From Hedera helix (taxonomy: Eukaryota > Streptophyta > Magnoliopsida > Apiales > Araliaceae), in the NCBI GenBank assembly GCA_947179155.2, contig OX359264.1, forward strand, positions 53,313,702-53,377,701: a DNA stretch of 64,000 nucleotides, read 5' to 3'. The notes under the pieces are model-generated. The model was not told the origin of the DNA and searched no databases. It was given only the letters and a program-made list of their open reading frames with translations. Each line of letters opens with the position of its first letter. Position 1 is the stretch's first letter. A program made the position numbers and the translations under genes. This document shows, piece by piece, positions 51,177-63,541 of this stretch.

Positions 51177-52621
51177 CTTTACTTTATTTTCAAAGAGAAG
51201 TAAGAGAGAAAATAATGGATAAATTGTTCAGAAAAATCAAGAACAAGAGCTCCAAAGCTTGTTGGATGTTTTATAACGATAATTAACATAAAAACTTAAA
51301 AATAATTTAAAGATAATTATCCAAAAAGAAAATAGACGAAGGACTCGACTCTAATTACTAATTAGAGGGTGAAAAACCATTTTCCCTTCATTATGAACAG
51401 AGAACATTATTACTAATTTGTAATTAAGTTTGGAGGTTAATTATATTCGTATTGAAAGTATTGCTATACCGACAAAGAACTCTTACAAAAAATAATTTAT
51501 CAAAATATAATTAATAGATATTTTATTATGCATGAATGAATATAATAGTTATAATTAACTACAATCATACACATTATTTCGTAACTATTTTTTAGTCACT
51601 ATAATATTATTGACATATTAAATATTGATGTACGAGAATTAATGGGATAAAACGTAATAAAAAAGGAATTTACACATTGCTCATTTATTTTGTGGACTAA
51701 ATTGTAATCTATTTATCTTATTTACTCTCTTCGTCTCAAATTAAAAGGTTAGTTTTAATTTTTTTGATCAAATTAATTATTTTTAAAATTAATAATTCAA
51801 CATATATAAATATATTAAAAAAATTAAAAAAAATTAAAGTTGATAGCAAATTATATTTATTTTTTTATAATTATAATTTCTTAACTTAAACTTACGAGGT
51901 TTATATTTATAATTTAGTGTTATTTTATGACTTTCATTTTCATGATAGTTATAATTCACCTTAAATATGAAATTAGTTTATGTATAAATTATTTTTTATA
52001 ATTTTGTGTACGTGTATATATATATATATATATATATACACACGTGATGTGAGCCCAGTTTTAGATATAGTAGCGTGTAGAATCAAAATGGTTCGTAGTT
52101 TGGAGTGATCTTGATTCTGACTCACCAATATTGGAGTTATGGACTACTAAAAATTCAGGTTTAGCCTAATATATAATTTTTTTTTGTTTTACATAAAAAC
52201 TTATACAATAATTTTTTATAAAATAACGGATTCTATATTTAAACTGTCTTATAAAACTCGTTATTTTATAATAAATTATTATATAAATTATTACGTATAA
52301 TAAAATTATATAATAATATGAATTTTTATAGCGCTTATTTAACTTCTCGAGGAGAAGGGACCCGCCCACCCCATCCATTCCATATTGATATTTCTATTTT
52401 TTACTTTGTTTATCCCAAAATGAGATTTTTATCTCATTCCAATCCTCGTGCACTTGCCTAAATTATTTTCTAAAAATAAAACAAGAATTTTATTTTTTAA
52501 AATAGATTAAATTGATTTGATATTTCAAATCAGCCTTTAACAACATCAATTACTCATTCCATTCCCATAAGAAATGACAAGTTTATATATTAAGAATATA
52601 TATTTTTTAAAATAATATTAT
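51177..52621 (-). promoter_or_regulatory. IVD upstream region
   Basis: AT-rich sequence before the IVD start. It includes a partial Stowaway-like end near 51720 (TACTCTCTTCGTCTCAAATT) and a (TA)n run at about 52015-52036. An exact promoter cannot be placed. Confidence 0.35.
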
Positions 52622-52676
52622 CCCCGTTTTAAAATTAAAAATACAATTTAATTTTTAAAATCAAACCGAAGGCGAC
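52622..52676. mobile_element. One end of a family A Stowaway-like MITE
   Basis: CCCCGTTTTAAAATTAAAAA continuing to TCAAACCGAAGGCGAC matches the left 55 bases of the family A MITEs at 5672 and 6516. No matching right end was found nearby. Confidence 0.5.
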
Positions 52677-52692
52677 CTGCTAGATTTTGGTG

Positions 52693-52903
52693 TATTTACC
52701 TGCAGAGCAACTTGAGTGGGGCTGTCTTAGCTGCGATGATAAGTTTTACACCAGCGCTTTCCTACAAAGGTATCTTGGACTTTTACCAATTCAGAAAAAC
52801 AAGAAATTTAGATAATAAAAGATAAAATAGGTGCAGAATACCTTTCTATCAACTCTTCGGTTGTCACATTCCCTGGCAACCGAATAAAGATATGATCTGT
52901 AAT
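52693..52903 (-). pseudogene. Decayed copy of two IVD exons and their intron
   Basis: On the minus strand, 52902-52843 corresponds to IVD exon 42915-42861: it encodes [18 protein letters not shown] against [18 protein letters not shown] in the intact gene. 52763-52702 corresponds to exon 42723-42667, with GAGTTGCTCTGCAG-type identity (…CTCAAGTTGCTCTGCAG|GTAAA) but five extra bases that break the frame. The intron between is a shortened copy of the IVD intron (AGGT…TTGGACTT…GATAAAATA shared). It was therefore copied at DNA level, not through RNA. It has the same orientation as IVD, about 1.5 kb upstream of its start codon. The right side is cut off by a (TA)n tract and the left side abuts a MITE end. 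Confidence 0.88.
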
Positions 52904-52905
52904 GG

Positions 52906-52956
<51 letters not shown>
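52904..52956. repeat. (TA)n microsatellite
   Basis: About 25 TA units at the broken end of the IVD exon copy. Confidence 0.95.
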
Positions 52957-52961
<5 letters not shown>

Positions 52962-52966
52962 GGATT

Positions 52967-53204
52967 TAAAAATATATTTCTTAAATATCATACTTTCTTA
53001 AATAATATATTTTTATTAAAACGACGACGTTTTGAATTTTATTTTTTTAAAAATAATATTAAAAGAAGATATGACATTCTACGGCCTCACTTATTTTTTT
53101 TTTATTTACGAAAATATTATTAAAAAAATTTCAAAACGACGCCGTTTTGATAAAAGTAGCTACTTAAAAAAATATACTATTTAAAATATATATTTTTGAA
53201 CAGT
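52967..53204. mobile_element. Foldback MITE with AAAACGACGNCGTTTTG motifs
   Basis: The left arm contains AAAACGACGACGTTTTGAA and the right arm TTTCAAAACGACGCCGTTTTG. Flanking sequence (AAAAATATATTTCTTAAATA… and its partner) extends each arm to about 100 bases, so nearly the whole 238 bp can fold into a hairpin. The motif is itself close to palindromic. Confidence 0.65.
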
Positions 53205-55648
53205 CATTTTATATATATATAAGAGTGATCCATTTTTAATATTAGTTATGAGCATTATTTTGATCAATGCATCTTTCACCGTTGATATGCGGATCAAACT
53301 GGTAATATTTAATTGAAAAACACTTTCTGGACCTTAGATCTAGGAGAGGAGAATATTCACTTTCGAGAGATATTAAGGATCCGAAAATACATTTATGCCA
53401 CTCAAATTAATCAATTTAAATTTAAACACTCAAAAATGATTATAAAATTTTACTATTATCCTTATAATATTTATTAAAAAAGATGAAAGAGAAACAAGTT
53501 AGTATATTTAATATATAGATAATATAGAAAATTAAATTATTAATGCTAAAAAGACATAAAAAGTAACGCGGGAGTAATAAACTATTTATAATTAATTATA
53601 CTATATTAAAAATTAATGAGATCCTAAATTTGTGAGCCATAACATTAATCAATCCAAAAACCAAAGCATTAGTTCGCATATTTATTACTCCATTTTTTTT
53701 TTATTATATAAGTCGTTTAAAACATAATTATACATATTAAAAAATCTCATTAATATTAATATTAGTTTAAAATTTTATTACTACCCATGCACTAATTAAT
53801 TACTCATCCTCCTCTCTCTCTCAATTACTTAATCTTTAAGGATAAGTAGGAAATAATTATATTTTTTCTCTTAAATATATGTAAAACGTCTTATATTTTG
53901 AAAAAGACTTTTTTTTTTTAAACAACCTATATAATAGAAATTAGAAGTATATAAAGAACTTAATTAATGATATTTAAGCAAAATTCTAGACCCTATATAT
54001 TGTACTCTCTAATTACAAACAAACAAACACACACAAAAAAACTTAAGTTTATTTTCCTTTCTTTTACAACAAAATCAGATTTTTTTTAACTTTTCGGTTA
54101 TTTTCCTTTATAGCCTAATTTAAATTTTTTATTTTTTTCTCACTTTCGTCCAAAATTCATCATCAAGTATTTTTTAAACAAGTCTGATACAATTGACTCA
54201 CTAAGCTGCCCAACTCTAACGCGAGTATTGTTTACTTTAATTATTTAGATTATTAAGCTAATCTTATTTAAATTTAAATGATTTATAGACGAATAAATTT
54301 TTTAAATACATTTAAACTTTCAAATGCACACCGTATAATTTTTTATATGAATAATGTTAGAGATCTTAAATTTTTAATCCATCAATACATTAATTAAATA
54401 AATCTCTTATGATTACTAATGCCATAAAATATTACTACTATTAAATATTCAACGTCACGTCAGTTGATTGATCGTCAATCTCAGGTTAGCATCTTAGTCC
54501 AAAGAATCCCAATCATGGGTGAAAAAGTGTAATTACAAGTGCCAGTCACCGTCACCCGGCCGAACGCACCTTCGATCCTTTCCATCCTGTACTTTTTGTA
54601 AACAATAATTAATTATAAAAAGTAATTAATTTATCGATAAAACAACTGTGTTTGTTTTGACAATCTCTAAACTGGACTGTTCATGATGGTCTCTATTTTG
54701 GAGGATAAGTGTTGATTCCTCGACTAGCGCGCATGATCTTAATTAAGCCCATTTGAGCAAACAGACGAGCAAGAGAGGCCTGTAAGATGGCAACTCTAAC
54801 ACCACTTGAGACCAAAGGATTGGAACCAAGGCACTACAACATGATCAAAAGTTACCTACAACTTGGATTCAATCTATAGACATAAAAATAGGGAATTCAA
54901 AATTCAACGAGACTCTCCTCGCATAAATTGTAAATAAGACGCACGAACCATTGTGAACATGTCAAATTATTCTTGTAAAAATAGTAATTCCCTACAACCA
55001 AGTTTGGTTGCAAATGAAGAATCGTGTATATAAGAATATATATTCTATAAATAACTGACTTGGGAAGGTCAAAGAAATTACAGGGTATTTGCCTGGCAGA
55101 AACAAAAAGGAGACATCAGTGTTTCTAAAAGCCTCCATCCCTCCTCCCCCAAACCCAAAATACAATAAAAGATCAAATACCACCAGATTATCCCAATTTT
55201 CAAATGGCAAGTGTATATATTACAAAATATCATCAGGAGACCAGCAAGCCTGAATCAAGATAACTTATACCCAACCTGCAGAACAGAAGACAGACTAGTA
55301 ATTAGTACCCCGCCTCTATGAAAAAGATAATAACCAAGACCTGAAAGCGGGGGAAGTAGTTTACAGCTCACCGATAAAAAAAGATTTCCAGGTTCCAGCT
55401 AACTTCTTAAGCTGGAAAGTTTCAAACTGGTTCCACTATGTGCACCTTTATGTATCTCAGACCACTCATTGACCGAGTAAAAAATGTTGCCAGCCTTTAA
55501 ATTACAATTCCAAGACCAATTTGGCAGTAAGTCTAGGTGGATCACCACATCATCCAGTCGCAAGGTTGTCTTTTTTCAACCAATAGGGTATCCGGGAGCA
55601 ATTCAGTTCATTTTTCTACAAAACAACAGTTATTTCTGTACCAACTCC
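53205..55648. other. Intergenic and SIZ1 3' region
   Basis: AT-rich; a degenerate inverted-repeat element is likely at about 53690-53910 (ATTATATAAGTCGTTT… with AAACGTCTTATATTTTG). From about 54950 the composition becomes more balanced; at least 55240-55648 is probably the SIZ1 3' untranslated region. No further protein gene is seen. Confidence 0.5.
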
Positions 55649-58600
55649 TTACTCAGAATCTAAGTCAATAGAAAGATGGAATCTTTGTCTTACAGAACGC
55701 TTTTGGCGAGGAAATGAGAATGGGCTACCTGATCTTTCCCTACTTGCCTTAGCAGGTCTATTGTCATTCCTAGCAAGATTAGCAGATCTGTTGCCATTCA
55801 TTCCAAGAAGCAACGAAGCTGAAGAACCATATGGGGAGAAAAAATCAGTACTAAATATATGTATAATAGATGATTGAAAGGATGAAAATTAGGAAAACTG
55901 GATGTCATGCATATATTAATTGATTACTTCGAAGTAACATCGGACTCTGAATAAAACATTGTCATGATCCAACTCATCTATTTCTTGAGATCTTTTTCAA
56001 AAGACTAAAGAATGTCTGGAAAAGATAATTTATAGCCACTTAAAAATGTATTTCTCATGTTGGACCAGTTTTCACCAGTCAATGCATTCTCACACTGGTC
56101 TAATTGTCAATCGATGACATGCATTCCAAATTGACACACCTGTACTATTAATTTGGAAAATAAAGTAGCTGTCCTAGAGAACAGCCGTGATTTTTATTCA
56201 AGAAAACAAAAACATAACCCAAAAGAAGAAATAGAATAAAGTCAATACACAGGTCATACCAGTATCAGCCACAGAATCCAATGCATCTTCACTGGAGGGT
56301 AACTGCTGTCTTGGATTTAATCCATTTACAACTGCAGATTCACCATGGCCCCCACTGCCACAACCCCCAAGCCTGAGAGAAATCCAGTCCTCCGTACGGA
56401 TGCCATTTGACATATCTAGTTGATCTCTGATATCAGCCTGCACTGTTGCATCTGAAGGCCTAGTAGGAAGAAATATTTGAAGAGAGGGATCATCACCACC
56501 AAATACCATGGGATTATCAACTAACCCATCATTTATATCAGTGGTAGGATGGTGACGTGAAGACTCGGGGACAAGAGCAGCAGATCCCATGGCAGTCTCT
56601 GCAGTTAGTGTGTAACCATCCATTGATGTTGGACAATTAATGGAACTATGTGGGACATCAATTAACGCATCTAAGACATCTGCGTTGGAGCCAAATAACT
56701 GAAAACCTGGGCCTCCTTGACTACCAGAAGGTAAAGACCAGAGAGGTACCCCAAACTCATCATCAATGGTATTGAGAAGGCCCAGGCATGAACTCCCCGC
56801 AGTTCCAACGGCAGGATCTTCAGGATACGAAGCTGGAATTCCTTGTGCAGGAACTGCATACGTGACTCCACCAGCATTTGAGCCATTGCTTTTATAGGTC
56901 TGACCAGAAGAAATAAGGGGCTCATTTTCTTCGTCTGAATCACTGAGAATAATAACTTCCGCATCCCCTCCTAATGGTGCAGAAGGATTATGGTCTGTGA
57001 ATCCATATACTGGGTCAATGTTCAACGAAACAGAATCAAGCTCAATCCCGTTGCTGGTCGACAAATCAAAGTTAATACCACCATCCTGATTGACACTGGT
57101 ATCTTCACCATCCCTGCCACTACCAGAAGCACTGCTACTCATTGGAATAACATTATGACCATGGGTTTCAAAATTCTGTTGTGGTCTATTGCCAGAAGAG
57201 TCTTCAGGTTTGCTGACTTCCCAGAACCCATTCTGATTCTTCCTGATTCCAAGCTTCAAACCAGTATGTCCTTCAGAAACGCATTCCTGTTTGACAAGTT
57301 TAAAAACTTCTGACTTGGATTTAGCTTCTCCATCTATGCGCACACAGAGTGTGCCATCAGGAAAGTGCCATTGTGTAAGATCCCCAAGAACCATGCGATC
57401 ATTTTCGGTCTTCACACGCCAAGAACCATCAGGCTTCACCTCAATCTCCGTTACATCTTCTCCACAGCTCCGCATCTTTATATGGCCACAATGAAGCATT
57501 ATAAGGATGCATCTTATGAACAAATAAACTAAATGAATTATAATGATCACAGATGAATAAAGAGCTTTACCTTAGATGTAATGCGATTGAAATATGGGTC
57601 AATAATGATATTCTCCAAAGAATAGTTCTTGAGACAAATGGGGCATTGCCACTGCAGGCCCATAAAACGCTTGCTAACATAAACACAATTGACTAAAAGA
57701 AAACCATAACAAATTACCCAACAGGTGAAGACAATATAATTATCAATAGTTACTTGCCTTCCGAGAACGTTGGTTCATTTCCACAAAAACATCGAGATCA
57801 AAGCAGCCCATGTGTGCACAAGGTTTAAATCTTCCAGCAACTTTCATTCTTGAGCCACTCATCTGTATCACACACACAAAAGATTAAAAGGCAGATTTCC
57901 ACTCATTACATATCACAATGATGAAATACTTTAACCATACGGCAAGACCCAATGACATCGTATCAAAATTACTTGGTTACCTAGCACCCTGGAAAAATAT
58001 GCTAAAATATGGATGTCAAGGAATATAAATATAGAGATGAAAAAAAAAAGTACAGACAAAACATTGTCATGAACAATGACAAATATTGACGACAACTACC
58101 AAAATCCCCAATTGAGCACTCGATGCTACATGTAGAGATTCTCCTCTTTATAACTTTTCCTCGGCTTTACTCCCTTTTGCCCAATCATAATTCCTTATCT
58201 AACTTTATATTTGGGAGGATGAGAAGTTTATTGTAATTTTCATTTTTATGTACTTTAAATGACAAGACGACGTAGGAATTCCCTTTATTTGTTCAGCTTC
58301 TTAAGTCACCCTACATTTATGAGTCTTGAATAGGCAAGCTTTTGTGTTTGATTCATAGAGAATCTAGTTGATCTTTTTTCACTTTACTTGATGGGTTCAT
58401 CACGTGTGTCAGCGCCTCTTACTTTCTATATTTGTTATATAAAGTAGCTTTTTGACATTCTCCTTAACATAAAAAGGTGAATCTATAGGAGCTGCTCTAA
58501 CTCCTTGCAGTTATAATGCGCATCTCATTACTGTTCTCTTACAGACAAGAAGAGTATATTTTCTAGCAAATGCCTAACATTCCTAACATTTACAAGCTGT

Positions 58601-61600
58601 TAAGACTTAAAAACCTCTTGATGAGAATATGTGTTCATTCATTAAACTAAAAAAAGTTGTATTTATCAGAAAATAGGAGGAAGACAACATCAAGTCATCA
58701 ATTGGCATCAACAGAATTTTCTTTACAGCACTTCATCTTGAAACCCAAGAGCTAGCCCCCTTATTATGACAATCAATATTCAATTACGAAATGTAAGATT
58801 GCAGTGGCACACAAAATGCTACTTACAGGACAACGGAGATTGACCGGAATAGAATCAGCAACAACTTCCAGATCACTGTCACTATCAGCATTCTCCGTGG
58901 CAGCTCCACCACCAACACATCGACGAACACGGGCAATAGCATCTTCAAATAGCTCGCCGTCAGATTCCTTAGGAATCAAGTTGAGAATCTAGAATAAAAA
59001 TAAGAAGGCAAAAAGAATATCAACGACAAAAGAGCGAGGCAAATGACCATACCATCTATAGCCACTAATCAATGTCAATTTACACATGCAACTTAATTAA
59101 TAACCTGGGAAATTTGTTCCCTGGATGTCTAAACTTGTAGAACAGTTGAATTCAGAAGGGAGGGGGGGGGGGGGGTGGAATCAGAATAAGAATCAGGCAG
59201 CACTGTGAAAATTGATGCCCACAAAAACTAGCAAGCAATTAAAGGGGGAGAAGAAAAAAATTTGATGACAGGTTTTTGACTGCGCTTTTTAAAAACTCCT
59301 TTTGTACATGGACAGCACCCCCTGGTGTCCTTTCTTTAATATCAATAATATAAATATCTTTACTTATCAAAATAAATAAATTTTGATTGCCAAAGCAGAT
59401 AATCAAAGTAACCAACGTGTTGATAAAGTTGAAGGCAGAAAACGAAAGTGGAAAAATAAGATTAATTACAACCCCATGTCAGCCATGATCCATAACTGCT
59501 CAAAACTTGAATTAGTTTTAAGCTTCACACTACAATCAAATACACAAACTTTATCCTACAGGATCTAAAAAAACCACACTGAAAACACAATAACTTCAAC
59601 ATTTGCAAACCATTATAAAAAGTATAACTTTTGAATACATTACGATCACAGACGAAACTCAATAGTCATGCTACAACACGAATCCATAGAGGATATAACA
59701 TGGCAGGTTTTAAATGCTCACATAGAAGCTAAACTGACAACAGATAACTGATTAGTTTTCATCCTATCTCTTCACAAACAACCCCCCCCCAAAAAAAAAA
59801 AGAAGAAGAAAAGAAAAAGTAAAAGAAAAGAGGTCTGTGAACACGAACACAGAGTAGACACGATACAATGAGTATGGTTTAAATAGTTTAAAACAGGTGC
59901 AAATGAGCTACAGGAAAAGTTAAAAAGGTAATTCTACGGTGGTTTAAATAGTGGACACAAATGGCGGCTACAATGAGGATCACAATTTCCATTCTAAATA
60001 ATCACAAATCGTATAAGATATGAACTTACCTGTTGAACTGTACGCCTTTTCACAATTCTGACCCCCAAACAGAACACACGAGCATCACATCCTGTTAAGG
60101 AAATTTTATTAATTCCGTCTCTGGTGCAAGGTGTGATCTGACAAAACAACAAGTAACTAAGAACGTCAAATAAAAGTGCTGTTAAAACTGCAAGTGTTGG
60201 CACAAATTAACATGATTACGAAATAATGAAGACAAGCACTGCCCTCACCCCTCACTAACTCAAACCACACATAACAATACGAAAAGGAATAGCTTCAACA
60301 ATAATCAGGGATATTTTCTCCCCTAAATATCTTAAACTCCCACATGGAACAGTACACAAAAGAATCACTTCAACACTAATCAGAAATATATGTTTATACA
60401 AAGTAATGATCTTAAAACTCCAAGAATCAGTAATATGCAAAGGTGAAAAAACTTACAACAGGGCCATCATCACGACCGTTGGCCCCTAACAATTGTGAGC
60501 CAGGTCTATTAATCACTCGCACTGGCACACCTGTTAAAATATAGAAAAATAGGGAAAATGCGTAAACAGATGGCACCAAAAAAAGAAGAAAAACCATCTC
60601 AGAAAAAATGAATAAAGAACAACAATAAAAAGATGCCATGTAGGAAATTATCAAGCCCAAGCCCTCACCATCAGAAAAAATGAATGGTAACTGATACTCC
60701 CAGAAGGACGTTTGATATTTCCACAAGGTTCTCTCTCACATGAATGTGGGCAACTATTTTAGTGAGGATGACCTTGCTGAAATATCAAATTTCCTTGTGG
60801 AAATAAGGGTGGTAGGAAACTAGGAATAAGGAGAGGATATTGGAGCAAGAAAAACTGGATCTCAAAACCAGCAATAAAATTTGTATAGCACATACCATTG
60901 ACCTGTAGATCTGCATATTGTGGCCACTGCATCCTAAAGGAAACCTTGTCATTTAGGAGGATACACCATGCCTACAGATTGAAGCAAACTATTCTTAGCA
61001 CATTTCTAAATACTCAATAGATAACTGGATTCATCAGAGAGCAGACAGTACTCAAACCGAACCTGAACATCATACTCTGATTTTGCCAACAAGTCCCTGT
61101 CCGCTCTAGTAAGTTGAAATGTTTTTTCAATACTCTGAACTGGATTGGTACTGAAATAATTTGTAAAAGTAAGAGCAACGGAAGCTAAAAGCAAGTGCTA
61201 GCTGCAATAAATTTATGCAATTTCACATACTACAATACATGTTACAATACAAATTTTCTTCTTTTATTTTCGTTTTGTAAAAATAAAGCCCCCCGCAAAG
61301 ATATAAAGGTCAATGATCCTCCCATCATACAAATATATGGAGCCACATGATGAGAAACTGCTAAAACATTTGTCCCCCTCTGCCAGGCAGGCTGTGAGCC
61401 TGATATCAATAAAACAAAGAAGGAAATAGAGAGATATCTGCTATTCATTCCCTAACTAATTATGCATAAAGATAGGGATGACTGCACAATCAGTAAAAGT
61501 TATAGCCACAATAATCAAAAAAAACATTTTAAAACTAGTTCACAAGGTTTATATAAAATATTGTCTAAATTTGGATTTGCTAATAACATTAGTTATAAAC

Positions 61601-62901
61601 ACACAGCACTTGCAATAAAAAGTAAGAAGTTTACACTCTCAAGGGTTGAAGTGTTCATAGGGGATGAGAGTAACAAAAAATTGAATCACCCACCCATCTG
61701 TTGGATGATTTGTAATAGCCAACTTTACAGGATATAAAGGATTTGCTGTTGTCACCCAGAAGCTGCAAGAAAAGAAATCAATTAAAACTGAAGAATTGAA
61801 GATACTGACTGACTTCTATGAAGTAGGAGTCAGTCGTATGAGTTAATCCAAGTACAAATAAACTGAACTGCAATTAAACCAGCTCATTAGGTTTTTGTCT
61901 TCTTATCAATACATTCATACAACGCCTGAAACGGATAGTTGCCAACGTACACTGGTTCATACAATAATTACTTAATTATTTACAAACATAAGTCAAAAAT
62001 CATCACTACAAGTATCTACATAGCCTAGGAGAGACTCGTCTACCCAAAGTTTCTCAGAAAACCATATCAGACCTATCTCCCAATACTGAAGATTGACCAC
62101 AATAATGGAACTGATAAATGAAGCAAAAGCAGCAAACAGACTGACATGCATCAAGAGCAAGTACAACCCATGTCATACTGAAATTTGAAAAAAATAATAG
62201 AATAAGATAGAATGCGACAAGTAGCAGAAGCCAAATCCACCAAAATGACCAACATTTATCAAGAGATTGCATAAACCATGTAAAGCTGTAAACTTAAAAA
62301 CAATAATGGAACTTAAGATATTAGCAAAAGCAAAATCCACAAAATAGACCCAAAAGGGTTCAAGAGATAGAACAAATTCCCATAATACTGAAAAATAGAG
62401 ACAAGGGCGAAGGCATATAAATAAACCCACCATATAGGACCACCAGAACAACAGTAAATATGTGATAGGCTAACAACATAAACAAAAACAAATGCTCATA
62501 ATTTTTTTATTATAAATTCTTGGTAGGAAAGTAAGGTAGAAAGTGCAATGTCAAATATACAGATCATCATTGAAAATCCCAGCCATGGAAGCAAGAGGGA
62601 GAAATTAATAAAGAAAACATATAGCACTGTAGAAGTATTAATTTAAGATTAGCACAGATGAAATTTTTTTGTTCTAGATAAGTAATTAAGTACCAACTCA
62701 TAAGTATTAGTTTCAGATTATACATGGATCAATTAGAAAGGAAGAAATAATAATAGATGCCACTTACGGGTCTGCACGACTAAGTCTACAGAGTTCACAG
62801 TAAAAAACCTCTGGAGGAACTGGCACAGCACCCTCCATAGATTTCTCTGGAATAATTACACAACCAATATGCTGCCACACGTTGCATCTTGAATCCTCAC
62901 A
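55649..62901 (-). CDS. SIZ1: E3 SUMO-protein ligase SIZ1 (N-terminus beyond the window)
   Basis: Eleven minus-strand exons are visible: 62901-62768, 61762-61694, 61150-61063, 60971-60896, 60530-60457, 60137-60030, 58988-58827, 57862-57758, 57651-57571, 57475-56260, 55818-55649, in phase for 760 aa. They cover the second half of the PHD finger ([14 protein letters not shown] … [12 protein letters not shown]), the PINIT domain ([28 protein letters not shown]), the SP-RING ([37 protein letters not shown]) that binds the SUMO-E2, the acidic SUMO-interacting motif [12 protein letters not shown], and the conserved [16 protein letters not shown] tail. The SAP domain and PHD start (about 110 residues) must lie past 64000. 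It is a nuclear SUMO ligase for phosphate, cold, ABA and immunity responses. The intron after SRK (donor 57757-57756) starts with GC. Confidence 0.97.
57652..57757 (-). other. GC-AG intron in SIZ1
   Basis: Donor CGGAAG|GCAAGT and acceptor CTGCAG|TGG. The conserved SP-RING sequence NQRSRK-WQCPIC is kept only if the GC donor is used; the nearest GT breaks the frame. Confidence 0.85.
59162..59175. repeat. G14 tract in a SIZ1 intron
   Basis: Fourteen consecutive G on plus (C on the transcript). Confidence 0.95.
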
Positions 62902-63510
62902 CTGCATCAAAAATAAATAACAAATAACATCATTAAGAGTGTGTGATGCATGGAAAACTACAAAAGATTGTTCATATGCATGTGCAGGGAGTTGCTATTA
63001 GCTCAGGGGACAACTGAACCCATTGATTTTCATAAACCAAAAGACATAGTAGCACTAATTAGCAGGATTACTATATTTTTCCCTCTTAAATAATCCGCAA
63101 GTGTTGGCTGGCTGTTTAAATAGGTAATTGAAAAGGTTGTACCCCCTCCCTACCTAGTTGTGGAATTTGAGGCTGACTGTTTATTTCTATCAATTTATGT
63201 AAAGATGCCATTTTGGGGGGATCTGTTTCCTTGAAAGTGTTCTGCTCCCTTAGGGTCTCTTTTTTAATATACAAAGTACTTGTCAAATAAAAATAAATGC
63301 CCCCTTTATTTTATGTGATAAAAAAATTATAATGTGAAGACTATTTTTGACCTTTAGCAGCCTACGAAAAATAAAAAATACTGGTAGCATAGCATAGGAT
63401 ACATATTACCAGTCAAAAAAACAGTAACATGAGAGTATGTATAATGCCAAATTTACACCAGACTAACAGAAAATCCAACACCATTTTTTGTTCAAAACCT
63501 TCTTCCTTTT

Positions 63511-63541
<31 letters not shown>

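Noticed and set aside
52791..53123. Frames around the 52.9-kb TA repeat as a gene
   Set aside because: The only protein-like part ([12 protein letters not shown]…) is the decayed IVD exon copy; the rest is TA repeat.
56671..57494. Secondary frames on both strands within the large SIZ1 exon
   Set aside because: Overlap the 405-codon SIZ1 exon, which carries the conserved SIM and SIZ1-specific blocks.
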